The notes under the pieces were generated by a model that had not been told where the DNA came from, did no database searches, and saw only the letters and a list, made by a program, of their open reading frames with translations. Made by a program: the position numbers and the translations under genes. From NCBI GenBank assembly GCA_030549775.1, contig CM060180.1, forward strand, positions 88,219,672 to 88,283,671: a stretch of DNA of 64,000 bases. The letters are read 5' to 3'. This document shows, in pieces, positions 1-12,905 of this stretch; position 1 is the first letter of the stretch, and each line of letters starts with the position of its first letter. Origin of the DNA: Tamarix chinensis. Taxonomy: Eukaryota > Streptophyta > Magnoliopsida > Caryophyllales > Tamaricaceae.

Positions 1-1084
1 GAATCATGGTCTTCGTACACAACCGTTAAGTTAGAAATATTTTATGCTAGAATAATTACTTATAGCTATGGCATTATTATCTCTAATATGAATAAGGTAT
101 TTTATTTTGGAGTGGAAGTTTCATATTTTTAGTATATATCTATGCTATGTATGGGTTAATTAAGTTATTAAATTTGAATCTGTGGTAATGTTTTTGTCTT
201 TCAAGTATAAGCATGCTCCAATTTCTTTGATATTATGCACCATTACATATATTTGAGCATGAATTTATTAAGTATCAATTACACCATATATCCATGTAAT
301 ATAATGTGTGTGGTATGTCTTTGTAACTGTTTTATGATATCAAGAATGATAGGATTAATATAGGAATGTTGGTTAAATTTTAATAAGTATATCATGGGTA
401 TGGGTGATGATTCGTCGAGACTAGTGGATTGGGTCGTTAGTATGATCGACTAGTAGTGTGAACTATCACTCAGTTTAAATATTTGATCAGCTAGTTATAA
501 TTACACTTACCTAGTTTGATGAACAAGTTTACTAGTTTCTATAAGTAGCCAACCCATTTACCAAACCCATTGACTTGTTGAATTATGACTAAAGTTTTTT
601 TCTCTTTTTAGATCCATTGAACTATTTGGTTAAACGCATTAACTAATTCCTATGAATATTCAATATTTTAGACTAACCTATCAAATTATTTTTCTAGTCT
701 TATTTTACCTCATGTGTGGTGTGACAAGACAAGTCAACGTGTTATAGTGATCGATATATTACATCGCTTGAGTTTGCCATGCTAATTTGATTATTTTACT
801 ATATTTCTTTTTCAGTTCTATCTTAATCTTGCCAAGTAATTACACCATTTAAATCATGATTCCAACCATTCCTACAAAGAATTTGATAAGGATCATAATT
901 GTAATATTGTAGTGCCTTCAGTGTCTTGTATGTTTTTGTCAGTGTTTGGTGTTAACACTTAAAACATCCAACTAGATTGATATTTTGAATTCAATAATGG
1001 AATCGTAGAGGCCCTCCCCCATATGCATGCTTAAGTTTTGGTTATCATCTATGCCCTTTTAAGATAGTTTCTCAATATGAGTGG
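1..1084. other. Unassigned AT-rich DNA
   Basis: No reading frame of useful length and no recognisable transposon protein on either strand. Composition is AT-rich with frequent short A or T runs, like the rest of the intergenic background. It may be very old transposon sequence. Confidence 0.5.
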
Positions 1085-1432
1085 ATGTTGAAGATAACTA
1101 AGAAAATCCCCTTGGTACTACCATTATTGTGGTGGTTGTAGTAGCCTAAAAGTTGAGCATATTCCCCTTCACATATTTGCCTAAGTTTAGTGGAAGTTGA
1201 AGATCCCTTAGAAAAGCCACCTAGCATTAGCATGAAGTGGTGGTGGGAGTTGCAGTCCTACATTTGTTTTAGTCTTAGATAGAGATGATGGTTTGATTCT
1301 AACTAATTTATTCTTTTGTGCCTTCTAACCTACTCACCCTATTGTGTTAGATGTTGAAGATCCCTTAAAAAATACCTTTGGCACTAGTTTTATAAAGGTG
1401 GGTGTTGCAGACTTAAAATTTAGCATATTCCC

Positions 1433-2294
1433 TGATGAAACCTAGAAGGGTTTCACAGAAATTTTACCGAATCGCAAACAGAATTGAGCACGGGGTTCGA
1501 TTCACCGAACAATCAGCCTAAGGATTTTCTCCAAAGGAAGATCAGAAAACTCAGAGGGCAATTGAATCAATGGCTACTGAAGTTATAGAACAAAGAAGAT
1601 CAAGAAGAGATTAAGAAGAATGTGAATGAGAAGGCCGCGCAAGAGAGAGAGAGAGTCGAGAGAGAGAGCAAGAGAGACTTCTAAAAAATCTCAAGAATGT
1701 ATTCGACCAAAGTAGTATCTGTTACAGACGTGTATATGCCCTATATATATGGCGTATACAATACAAAAAGGAAAGCGTACAATACACAAACACAAGCTTC
1801 CGTCTGTATACAATTGAGCCCAATTTCAGCCCAATTAATCAGTTGAGACACTTACAAATGGGTCGACGACTGGTTAAAGAAAAACAGCCCAAAATTACAA
1901 GATATTACAAGGCATAATAATCCAAAGTAATGAATGTACAAATATTTCTCATCAGCTAGAATTTATATTAGCTAATCATGGTTACCAAGGGTTGAGTAAT
2001 CCACATTCCAACTAACCCAAATAATTATGGGTCGGGTGGCATATTACACAGCCAACTTAATCCCCATTAGCTAAATTTTGCCAGCAAATGCATCACATGG
2101 GATTTTCTACAACGAATATAACATAATTTCTGCAACAATTCCCAGCAGCAGGTATAGCAACCTCTCGATCCATTTCCCCATGTTTTGAATTAATTTCCTA
2201 AACAATCACACAATAAGAAAAATAATTATAGGTACAACATAATCTAAAACAATTAATAGAACTATTTAAATATAAATTTTGGAGATTTATATCA
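1433..2294 (-). mobile_element. Solo LTR, probably Copia superfamily, with exact 5-bp target duplication
   Basis: The segment begins TGAT and ends ATCA and is flanked by identical TTCCC on both sides (1428-1432 and 2295-2299). That is the 5-bp duplication expected of retroviral-type integrase. Read on the minus strand it has LTR order: an AT-rich start, a TATA motif near 1741-1750, a CT-rich leader (complement of the GA run at about 1640-1675), and an end of TTCTAGGTTTCATCA. No PBS, gag or pol lies beside it, so it is a solo LTR left by LTR-LTR recombination. Assignment to Copia rests on the short length (862 bp) and promoter-leader style, not on coding sequence. The intact duplication and few obvious lesions suggest it is younger than its surroundings. 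Confidence 0.8.
1741..1750 (-). promoter_or_regulatory. TATA motif of the solo LTR
   Basis: The minus strand reads CCATATATATAGGGC, followed about 60-100 bp downstream by a CTCT-rich leader. This is the normal order of an LTR promoter. Confidence 0.45.
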
Positions 2295-2400
2295 TTCCCC
2301 TTTACATAGGTGCCTGATGGATATTTAAAGATCCCTTAGAATAGCCCTCTAACACTAATACATAGTGGTTGTGGGAGTTACAATCCTATGCTAGTTCTTA

Positions 2401-3300
2401 TTATTGGTAATGACATGTTGTGGCTTGTTCTAGAAACGTATTCATGTATATTCAATATACCTCACTATGTCACATGTGTATCTATGATTTCATGCACCAT
2501 TTTTCCTCTTAATAGATATGATTATATAACATGAGATTATGTTACCATAGTATGCAATATGAGGCCTTACAATGTTTTAAGTGTCATACTAATACTTCAT
2601 TTGTGTAATTACTGTGATGATACGACTTTTGATCCCTTAAGTAAAGGATTACATTCACGGGTATGATTTTAAGCTAAAGTGCATTAAGAATGAGGACATG
2701 GGCCAATGGCTATCTATTTCTTGGGAATGGATATTTATTTTTTGTTGGTTAAGAGTTAGGTAACCAACTAGATGTGTTTTGCCTAGTTTGTTGAGATGTT
2801 CTTGTTCTTTTAGTTATTTAAACTCTTAACTTTAGTTCTTACATTTGGATATTATAATCCTTATTCATTTGTATTATCTCATCTTGTTATTATCAATTTT
2901 TTATTGTTGGTTAATGCATATTTTAGTCCATTGTTGCATTTTCCCTTCTATCAGGAATCTATTAGGTGATGATCATACCTTACTCATAATTTATGGAGTC
3001 ATAACATGCCCTAATTTTTCTTCTTAAATTATTCCACATTGTCTTTGAAAAGAAATTTTATGGTATGGAATTTGATGGTTTTATAGTCATAGCTAGGACT
3101 TTTATTTGTAATAAATGTATGTATATGTGATATCATGTTTGAACTTGTTATATGAGTAATATTATTATGATAATATGATGGTTATGATATACCATATGAT
3201 GAAATAGTGAGAAAGCTATGCATGCATGCATTTTATGCATATTTTGGATTGGCATGAATCTAGACATGTGAAATATTTACATAATTGTGGTTATGAATTT
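2401..3300. other. Unassigned AT-rich DNA
   Basis: A 60-codon frame at 2845-3027 is hydrophobic, has no recognisable domain and is of the size expected by chance in AT-rich DNA. No RNA gene or repeat array was seen. Confidence 0.5.
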
Positions 3301-4790
3301 TAAGATTATAATATATATTAGAGTTTGAAAAATCATTTCAGTTGGAACTTATAAAGTTTTGGTGGGAATATGGGTATTTTAGGTGTCTCAAGGTTTTTTT
3401 GGCCAACATAGATTAAAATTAGAATATTAGGTATTTTTATGTGATAATTAGCTCAAAGTAGGTTAAGTATATTATGTGAAAAGTATGGTTAGAATATGAA
3501 TAGTCTAATTCTAATAAATGAGAAAATGGATTTAATTAGAAATAGTGACCTTGAGGGAGGTTATTATTACATGTGTGAAAAGTTAGAGTTTAACCTTATT
3601 TTCTGAATATACTATTAATATTGGACGTTATATAAATCTCATGGGGATTTATTTTTCTTTTAGGAATTCATATTAAATTTTTTTGTTATATGAATCTCAT
3701 GGGAAGAATTATAATTTAATTGTGATATTAGGGTTTTGTAGGAAAAGGTGGATACAAATATTAAAGGTGAGTTATTATTGTATGTGTGAGAAATTGGAGA
3801 TAAACCTAGATTTTGGGGTATTTAGTCAATAATAATATTTTAAGGATGGTTATTTAATTTTGTGATAAAATGATTAACAAGGATGAAGTTATACTTAATT
3901 TGTGGAATTAGGGTTTCCTAGGAGTGATGTGACTCTTTATCTAGGGGAAATATATTACTATTCTCACAGTTATATTTTATGTGTTTCAAATAATTATGCT
4001 TAGATGCATTATAAGCCTTCAATATCTATATATGATTATGTATGAGGATCTTGAGATATAAAACCATGAATAAATATTAGTAATTTAAAGATAAAAATTA
4101 CATTAGCTGAGGTGAAGGTGTTATATGTCTATTCCATTGAATAATAATAGTGGCTATGGTGTGTTTTTCTATAAAAAGTACTCCACATTGTTCCACCTAT
4201 TTACATAAACTAGTATATGATCTTTAGATAAGCTATAATGAATAATATGTTAATCACTTAAAGTGAAAGATGATGTCAGGACTGAGGTTTTTTGTTTATT
4301 CCTCTATATGATAATAGTCAATCAAGTACTTTTTGCCCATAGATAAGCTTTTAAGCATTCCATTGGTTTAGGAATAGTTTTGAGGAGTATGTTGCATTGA
4401 TAGGTTTTTTATGTATTTCATTTGATAATAATAGGGGCTCATGTATAATTTTTCCTGAGAGGTGCTTCAGACCATTCCACTAGTTTAAGAATAATATAGG
4501 CCTTTAACTCAATGTAAATATGAATATGGATTATGAACATATCCAATAATGTACTTTCTGAAATAGGTTTTCATACCTTATGTTGTTATGCCAACTTATG
4601 CTTCTATCTTTTTTTTTTGTGTAACATGGACATGACTATATTATTACCCTATGATGTACATGATATAGGAATCATCCCTTCATAGGTGTTGTCCATTCCC
4701 ATAAGTAAAGGACCAAGATGAGGTTTTACAGGTCTTTGAGGATTCCTTGGATTCTTATGTTACATATTATGTTCTTATTGGGGGAGAGTG
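3300..4790 (+). mobile_element. Old chromovirus LTR fragment
   Basis: Several stretches match the better preserved LTR at 49320-52416 in the same order. They are GTTATTATTACATGTGTGA near 3563, the AATCTCATGGGAAGAATTATAA block near 3690, the CCATTCCACTAGTTTAAGAATAAT block near 4476, and the CCATTCCCATAAG...GGTCTTTGAGGA block near 4692-4742. Both ends are too decayed to place, and no PBS or target duplication was found. Coordinates are approximate. Confidence 0.6.
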
Positions 4791-7729
4791 ATGTTTCAAT
4801 CTTCTAGACTTTGGTCGTTGATTCAAGTTATCTAATTAACACTTTTGATCTGGACATTTCTTAGAAGTCTGAGTTCATAATATATATCTTCAAATACTTT
4901 ATCATTTTGTACTTAGAAACATCCTTCAAAATTTTTTTATCATTATAAATACCAACTTTACCATTAGTATCATAGTGTTAATATACAAAAATATTATATT
5001 TGTGGTAATGTGAAATAACAAATAAATAAACAATAAGATAATCGACCCAACACTTCCAATGAGAAGGTAAATGAGCATGGATATCTACACTATAGCTATT
5101 ATTAATGTAAGTTTGAATGCCATAGAACCTAAATGTATTTAAAAGCATGCATTTGAATAGAATGTTATTAGTGAAAAAAACAATTATGAGGCCATTGTTA
5201 CAAACCAATTTCGTACAAAAAAATATTGAAAATAATTGTTAAAGTCCCCCACAAAAGAGCAATGAGTTTGAAATATCACCACAAAGTATTCCTTTAATGA
5301 CACCATACTCAAATGATTGTTATTTGTATCAAAATAATCAAAATAAATTAATTCAAGCATAAGAAAAGTCATATCATATAGTTTCATTTCAATAGCACAT
5401 AGTCCATTCTATATGCTATTATGATAAGTCTCATTATATTTTTCATTGAACATATGAGAATGTTTATTAAATTTCCTTAAAATAATATGGCATAACAACT
5501 AATTAATAGGAAGAATCATGAGGTTAATTATTAGTATTAACAAGAATATATGCAAGCTGTAGGTCATCTTGGACTGAGACACAATAATAATGATAAAATT
5601 AAGGATATTAGATAATGGGTCAGTATCAAAAATAAAAGCAGCATATCTATTTAATTCATCATTGGACCATTTTTTCTTGCCAAATTTTTAGACTTTTTTT
5701 GTCCATATAAGTTTTTTTTATCCATTTTAATTCTATCTAGACATAGGGGAGCCAACCTATACCTCTTACTATTCTTATTTATCTTATGCTAGTTATTATC
5801 ACAAACATTATTATTGATTGACAATTTAAGGCATTCCAAGCAAAATATAATTGGCATTAATAGAAGATAAACCAAAAGAACAATATCTTCATAATTTCAC
5901 AATTAAAGAACCAAAAATACTTACTTACTAGAAAAGGGAATGTGTTTGCCTAGCCTCTGTATTAAGTAAAGATTAGGGTGATCTACTATCTCCGGGCTTT
6001 TTTTGTAACACTCAATTAGCGTTAACAAAATTCATATTACCATTGCAACTAATCATTATGTGACAAATATTTTAATTCATATCTACCCTTTGATGGAACT
6101 ATTCTAACCACTTTTTATAATATATATTAAGTAGCTATCATTATGTGGGATTTTGTTGAGCAAAGAGTTAATCATTTGTGGAAAATTTAATAATCTAGAG
6201 CCATGGAATGTAGTAGTTATGTAGGAATTTCTTGACCAAGGAGTTAATGTTTAGTACAGAATCAATTGTTTGTTCTCATGGAATGAAGTAAGTATGTAAA
6301 AGTTTATCGACAAAGAATGAAATTAGGTAGAGTTTTCAATAGTTATTTAGGTTTTAACGATACTAATTTAATGTTTAGCTAGATAAAACTAAGACCAACT
6401 GGCATATTATTAAATAAATTCATGAGTGAAAGCCATATGATAAAAATTAAACAAAGTAACTTCGCCTCTAATGTTGGGCTTAATATGATTTTAGCTAAAT
6501 TGATTTTAAAACTACAAAAATAGGAAAAGAAAATAGATAAAATTTATTATTACTAAGGCATCATTAGGTAAATAGAGTAGGCTTCTTAGGATCTCATCAT
6601 GTCGAACTTTAACAATTAATATTTTTCTAATTAATTATTATTTGATTTATTCTTATACTACTTTCTTTCCTATGGCATAAATTTTCTTACCATATGCTAT
6701 TAGTGAAGATAAATTAAAGTTTTATAGGATTTTATTTTGTTGATATTCATTAAGTTTATTTATGCGATCAATATCATGAATAATAAGTAATTTATTTATT
6801 AAATGATTAAGTAGCTTGTTAAGAGATTAGCTAATATTAGATAATAGATTTTGATCATTTATAGTGTTTCTTATCTATTTATTTTCTATACACGTGGCAT
6901 AGATATTAGTAGCTATTGTGTGATTTTTCATTGTAGATTTTAGTTATTTTTATGTATATAAGGTTTAACTTGAGGATATGGTAATTTTTCTATATAAAGC
7001 CATGTAAAAGTGTTGATGGTCACAAGTTGAGTTGAATTGAATAGAGTTGAGTTGTTAATCTTGTGTAAACCATGATTGTGAGTTTCTTTTCTACGTTAAT
7101 GTTCTCTATGTGATTCATACATTTTTTTTCATCTCCATTATATTTTTTTTGTGTGAGTATTAATTTAGAAACCCTTTGATTATTTTCTATGCATGTGAAC
7201 TTAATTGAAGTCTTAATTAAATCATATTAATCAATTACCATCAAGTCCTCAAGTTTATGTTGTTTCCACTAATCCACCATAGTTTCATTTGATACCATTA
7301 ATTTTGTTTAAAAAATCAAACTTTGATACTTTATGATTCCACTATGCAATACAAAGATTATTTTATGCCATTGTTGCTTGCCTTTTTTTTATTTTTTGTA
7401 ACCAAAATTTATCATACTTTTACTAAATATTACTTAAAATTTGAATTACTAATTAAATAATGTCATTTAAGACAATAGTGATCCCTATGTCTCTATCATT
7501 GAGTATGACGCAACCATCGGTTGTTAAGGGCCTTTGTTCTTGAAAAACCTAACAACAATTCCTAAGTTATTTCTAACCCTAACCTTAATACTATAATAGT
7601 TAGATGGACATAAAAAAAAACTTGTAAGTAATACAATCCGAACACTAGTAATTCTCTCTCTTATATTCCCTCTATTCATTTTAGTTAGAAAATAAGAACT
7701 AAAGTTCAAAAAGTGAAAAATTAATGATG
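4791..7729. other. Unassigned AT-rich DNA, possible old LTR near 7.0 kb
   Basis: No coding homology is visible. The short minus frames at 4978-5387 and 7524-7709 are unremarkable. Around 6994 there is TATATAAAGCCATGTAAAAG followed by a pyrimidine-rich stretch, which resembles a Copia LTR promoter and leader. TGTTGAGCAAAGAGTTAATC near 6152 could be its start. I found no PBS or target duplication, so this stays unassigned. Confidence 0.35.
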
Positions 7730-7989
7730 CTATGGAAGATTGATAGTTTATTGTTGTTGGGAATATAGCTAAGTATAGGCATACCTTATGGTAGACGCAA
7801 ATATTTATTCAAACATAGTGCCTTAATCTAAAACCCCCATATATTATTATGCAAGATGAGGGAATTATCTGATTTTTTAAGTTTTGATCATAGGAGATTA
7901 ACATTGGGTCATCAACTACCAATACTTCACATATTGTCAATAAGCCTATAATTATGAATACTTAGCACTAACATTTCATATTTGTTAAA

Positions 7990-8640
7990 CCTAAGTGCCA
8001 ATATCTACCTATTTGGATTAAATATCCAAATGAACCTCTAGATTATTTAGATTGGGATACATTGAGTAGGATTGCTAGTGCAATTGGTAAACCTTTACTT
8101 AAAAATGGTTTCATAAGGAATAGAGAAAAACTATCCTATGCCAAAGTCCTTATGGAAAATTTTACCAAAAAGTATGTGGAATCTTTTTAGATTAATGTTG
8201 ATTGTGAGTTGATTAATCTGCTTGTTGAGTATGCATAGAGGTCTGCTTTTTATGCTAACTATGATATATTTGGTCATAATCTCTCTACTTTCTGTAAAAA
8301 GTGGTTAATCTCTTCTCTACCTCAAACAAGTGCTCAAGCCTAAGTGGGTGTTAATTATAAGAAGCAAGTTATTTAGCAAATAGTGGAACCTAGGAAAGGA
8401 ACTCATGTTGTTTCTTCTTCTAGTATGCCCACTAATGATTTTCTACTACCAATTCACCCTCCATTTTCATTGTTGCTAATGTTGGTATTTATGATGAATC
8501 TAACACTCTTAGTAACAATTATTATGCTTTACTAGATTTGGAAGAGGATATTAATCTCTAATAGATGACTAATTGAGATGGCATATGATTGCCTAGCCCA
8601 ATCCACTCTAAATTATTGCACATCTAAGTATAGAAAAGTG
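7990..8640 (+). pseudogene. LINE ORF1 remnant (DUF4283-type gag-like protein)
   Basis: Translation contains PIWIKYPNEPLDYLDWDTLS, then RIASAIGKPLLKNG, REKLSYAKVLME, and after a TAG an INVDCELINLLVEY segment. This is the order seen in plant L1 ORF1 proteins: the P-W-I-R-F/L-P-LP-LE block, the GIAS-x-IGKPL block, ARVLVE, and the segment leading to the zinc knuckle. In the family this is an RNA-binding, gag-like protein. The knuckle itself (around 8255-8300, YANYDIFGHNLSTFCKK) has lost its first Cys. Stops at 8188 and 8236 and later break the frame. Confidence 0.7.
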
Positions 8641-8689
8641 GTGTCAAATATATAATGTATCGTTTTGTAGTATTTTGGATTTTATGGTT

Positions 8690-9250
8690 AAGAATGATAG
8701 GTTTGTTATAATAATGGAGCATGTTTAACCCTTTTCGATTCTAATAAATATTCATGACCAATATGCTAATGACCTTTTTTGTGCGTTTTGGATACAATGC
8801 CTCAGAATGATATTGTGGTTTCTAGTTATGCCCAAGGAATTCTACCATAGATCATGGGATATGATGGAATATCCTTCCATATTAATCTAGTTTATGCTTA
8901 AAATAATGGAGAGGAAAGGAAGGATTTATAGAACTGGATAGAGAATTATTTGATCACTAAACTATTTTTGGTGATGAGGGATTTCAGCATTATCCTTAAC
9001 CTCAAGGAGAAGTTCCAAGGGGATGATGGTGCCTTGTCGGATGTACTAGATTTGTAGGTCTGTATTTAGGTGGTTATGTTATAGGAATTACCTTACACAA
9101 AAGGCCTTTTAACCTAGAGTAATTACCATGTAGATCAAAAGAAGATTCTTTGTATGTTAAATAGAGTCATAGGGAATACTATTTGGGTTACTATTGCTCC
9201 ACTTTCTTCATTTTATTACTCAGAGTTCCCTTGGTTAAATCTCTACTTAA
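8690..9250 (+). pseudogene. LINE apurinic-like endonuclease remnant
   Basis: Readable blocks include NNGEERKDL (after the VNVYAPN-type region, about 8900-8925) and the segment near 8970-9040 that reads GDEGFQHYP or, in the better frame, ISALSLTSRRSSKG. The nucleotide order matches the GDFN-x-x-L...EK-x-GG...F segment of plant L1 endonucleases, which nick target DNA to prime reverse transcription. Frameshifts and stops are frequent. Assignment depends partly on its position between ORF1 and RT. Confidence 0.55.
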
Positions 9251-9379
9251 CCCTTCTCAAATGGGTTTCCTCTCTTCCTACTGGTAGACCTCAGGGTAGA
9301 ATATGTTATATGTGATATAGAGATATAACCTATAGTTAACTTATTTTATTTATTTGGTTTGATTCTTATCGATGATGCA

Positions 9380-10071
9380 TCTATAATAAGGCTAAATAGA
9401 AAATCATCGTCATAAGAAAGAAATATACTGAGCTGAATATGGATCAGTACATATATTACATAGGGTTAAATGCCAAACATAGGCTCTTATATTCATTATG
9501 AAAGTACTAAGATATAGGTGCATAGAAAAAGACAAAGGAAGCTCTTTAGAAAGACAAGCATGTAATCTTCTACGAGGTGAGTTTTTATAGACATAAGGCG
9601 ATAATGCATTATGTTAATGTAGGTGATTCCAAAATAAAATTATTTTTAATGAAATTAAATCTAGGGAGTGTCAGTGTAGAAATCATTGGATCTAGGATGC
9701 ACATGAGTTAAAGATTACCAACCTGTAGGACATTTTAGATGCATTTTGAGTGTATTTGCAAAATTTTCTAGGGTAAAATTAGGCTCCTAAGGGGGCTATT
9801 TAACTAGCTATTATTTCTCAAGGATTATTATTTCATAGGATATTCAACCAGATCAAACAGCTCCTTTGACTATAAAGGAGGTGATGTGAGCTAGTTTTTC
9901 AAATGGGATACCAAAGCACCATGTCCATATGCTTATATGGCTGCCTTTTTTAAGAATACCTAGGATAATGGTGGACTAGATACTTAGATATTCCTTATCC
10001 CTACTTTCCTTAATGCTCAAATTCCCTATTCAATCAGCTCTACCATCTTGTTCTCATTCCTAAAGTCAATA
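9380..10071 (+). pseudogene. LINE reverse transcriptase, N-terminal part
   Basis: Contains the region before the palm domain: KQRKLFRKTSM-like basic sequence, SFYRHKA (the FYRQKAR-type block near 9575), then the region equivalent to APLTIKEVM near 9860 (family: EI-x-AAL) and the conserved IPKV at 10056-10067, where the LTR interrupts it. The same ORF resumes at 12906. Stops include several TAG codons. Confidence 0.65.
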
Positions 10072-12905
10072 TATAACACCCTACAAATTAGTAATTTTTT
10101 GTTCCATATGTTTAACCTTCCATTTGAAACATAACCATTAAACCTAGGCTTCATTATTTTAATATTAACCTTTGCCCCATAACTTGATAAATTCTTAAAT
10201 AATTTCGTTGATTATTTTTAATGCATGCTTTTCTATTAAACATATCATAAAATGGTTCATTTTCCTTTGATTTGTTTTCTTAATGGGTATCCTAACCTAA
10301 AAAAACTAAACCTAAAACTAACTAACCCTATTTAGTTACACGACCCATAGCCTTTTTACAATATATTTAACCATTGTTAACTTATTCCATCTCTATTTTG
10401 TTCAATCCAATTGTGCCCTTTATCATCATTAATCCATTTGCAATTCCTTTTCCTTATTCCTCTTCAACATAGCAAAAAAAAATCCTAATTTTTTGTTTCT
10501 TCATACTAGTCATTCTCCTCACACATCACCACTACCTTTAAAGTTTCTCCTTCTTCGAATCTTTTTCTTCGTTTCTTTTTACACCCCACCATTGCCCATA
10601 TATTTAAATTAAACTAAAACCATCACCACCATACACCCTTTCCATTCTATATCGTGAATTGCTTTACCCAATGCCATCCTCAATTCCTCATGCTAATACC
10701 CCATCACGAAACACAGCTGCTAACATCCCTATAGTTTCACCAATCATCTGTATCATCTCCCTCCAGTCTACGTTATCAACCTATGCAACCTTCTCCTATT
10801 CTACATCAACTCCCTAAATTATACCACCTTGGTTATGATAACTCTTGTCGTAGCTTCATTGGTGAGTTGGGTATTTTAGGTATAATAGCTTCATTAGTAG
10901 GGACTAATAAATTCTACTAACCTACCTATAATTTGTGGTTTTTCTTGAAATCAGATAATTCTTATACTTAAATAAAATTATAGATATCATATTAATTGCA
11001 CATTAGGATTTTGATGTATAATTCATTTTAGGCATGTTTGTTATGTTATAATTATCTACCTAAAATATTTTCATGGAATTTGGTAAAACGAAACATCTTA
11101 ACTTGTGGAAATTAATGTGTATACAATAGTATGTTAAATAGTTTTAATGACATGAATAAACTATGTATGTTATGTATGTCTAAAAGGACATGTTTATGAT
11201 GCTTACGCATATTTTTTGTAGGATTATTATTAGTATGTTCCCTAACTATAATTTGTTCTTTCAAAGCATGTCATGGTATTTATTCTAATAAAATTATAAA
11301 ATTTGTAGTACATATTGTTGGGCATAGGAATATATGAGTTTGGATGAACTAGATATGCATATTAGAGTTTTATGTGCTATATTACGTGCAAGGTTAAAAT
11401 GATCATTCAAAGTGTCTAGTAATTTATCTCCATGCTAAATATTTTAATTATTTTATTTTAGCCTTTTCATAAAAAATTGATAAATAAAATAGAATTTATA
11501 TTTAAAATAGATCATAACATGGAAACTATGGTCTCAAGGGCATTTTAGTTATTTGTGATTTAATGCATTTGATGTAAATAATAGAAGTTAGGATGGCATT
11601 GGTACATTATAATATTACCCTTATTGATTGTTATTCAATATAATTAGAAATGATAATAGGGTTATGTGTGCATTTTTATTTGTGTAGTATTATGTGGAAT
11701 ATGTGATGGTACTAATAAAATATAAATATGTTAAGTGAAAGAACTTGAGATCTCGAATGGTGGCTCTTTAGGGGTTGCTACTCTAAAAGCATTATTTAGC
11801 TCTTAGTGGATTATGAATTTCTTTGGTGTGCCTTAGTGTCCTAACGTGACTCTATACTTTACTCTATTTATCCCTATGGACTTATAGAGGGTATGTATAT
11901 TTATGGATTAGGTTTCATTATCAATGGGGTACTCAACTATAGTTATGTGATAGTGCAATAAAAATACCTTAGTGTCTTTGACTTGATAGTTGATAGGATA
12001 TTACATTACCTTGGTGCACCGGTTTTACTAGATGACCTTACTATCTTCTTATTTTCATGTTATTCCTTTGATTAAGTAAAAATGAAAAATATTATTATTG
12101 GATCAAAATTATTATTGGATTGGTCGCTAGTAGCCTTTGAGCCTTACTTTTCATGTTATGAATATTATTGATTTTAATAATGTGGTATAAGATATATTTT
12201 GAAGGTTATGGTTATTGTTTGTAAATTGGATCTAATAATTACTTCAAAGAGTATCCCTTGATTGTTTGGTTGGCAAGTTTCAGTATATTTTAAATGAACG
12301 GGCATGAATAGTATGTGACTTTGGTGATATTTATTTATTCGATATGATTATTGTACTTGATCATCAAATTTTTAGTTTAGTGTTTTATATTATGTCTTTT
12401 TTGTGATGCCTTTTATATATTCTATGTGGGCCTTTTGTATTAGTCTTGTATAATAGGTTATTCAGTACTATTGTACAAATGAGTTCCATTTTGTGATCCC
12501 CCTATTTATTCAATGGGTAGTTACCTGAGCATGTTAGCTTATAAGATCAGTTGAAAGCTAGTGACATGGGTTAAAAGTTAAGACTATCTGGTGTCCTATT
12601 TGGAATCTTTAATTTGGTTGTTTTTAGACTATTGTGACCTCCTATATTTTAGGTCATTTAATTTTTGTAATTACTGAATTTTTTTTTGTTTAGAATGATA
12701 ATCATATACTTTGTTCTCTCCATTCTAGGTCTTATAAGTGTGTTATTAATTAAGGTTGAGTAATGATTTTAGCCTAAGAATTTGGTATAAGAATTGTAGA
12801 GGAAATTGAATTTTTATTAAGTATAGTTATAACCTACGTTTTTAATATATTTATGTTTGTAATTAAATCCTTCAATTATAAAGTTCTAAAAATTAGGGTG
12901 TTACC
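10072..12905 (+). mobile_element. Solo chromovirus LTR (2.8 kb) inserted in the LINE RT
   Basis: Starts TATAACACCC (family start TGTAACACCC) and ends GGGTGTTAC plus one base. Flanks are CAATA (10067-10071) and CATTA (12906-12910), a 5-bp duplication with one mismatch. It interrupts the LINE RT between IPKV and INPDSTWNFKPIS. Internally it matches the other LTRs here: a C-rich block near 10500-10850, the GAGATCTCGAATGGTGGCTC block at about 11749, and the GGGTATGTATATTTATGGA block near 11889. No PBS or coding sequence adjoins it, so it is a solo LTR. It is more decayed than the 27727-32502 copy. Confidence 0.75.

Larger units (their letters stand above)
1085..2400. repeat. Degenerate tandem duplication, about 266 bp, split by a solo LTR
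   Basis: The segment starting at 1085 (ATGTTGAAGAT...) recurs at 1351, and the segment from about 1161 (GCATATTCCCC, then a GAAGATCCCTTAGAA core at 1198) recurs at about 2295-2400. Each unit carries two related half-units that contain GATCCCTTA and GTGGTGG...GTTGCAGTCCTA. With the solo LTR at 1433-2294 removed, the second copy reads straight through (1351-1432 joined to 2295-2400). The function and family of the duplicated sequence are unknown. The copies are clearly diverged, so the duplication predates the LTR insertion. Confidence 0.6.
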
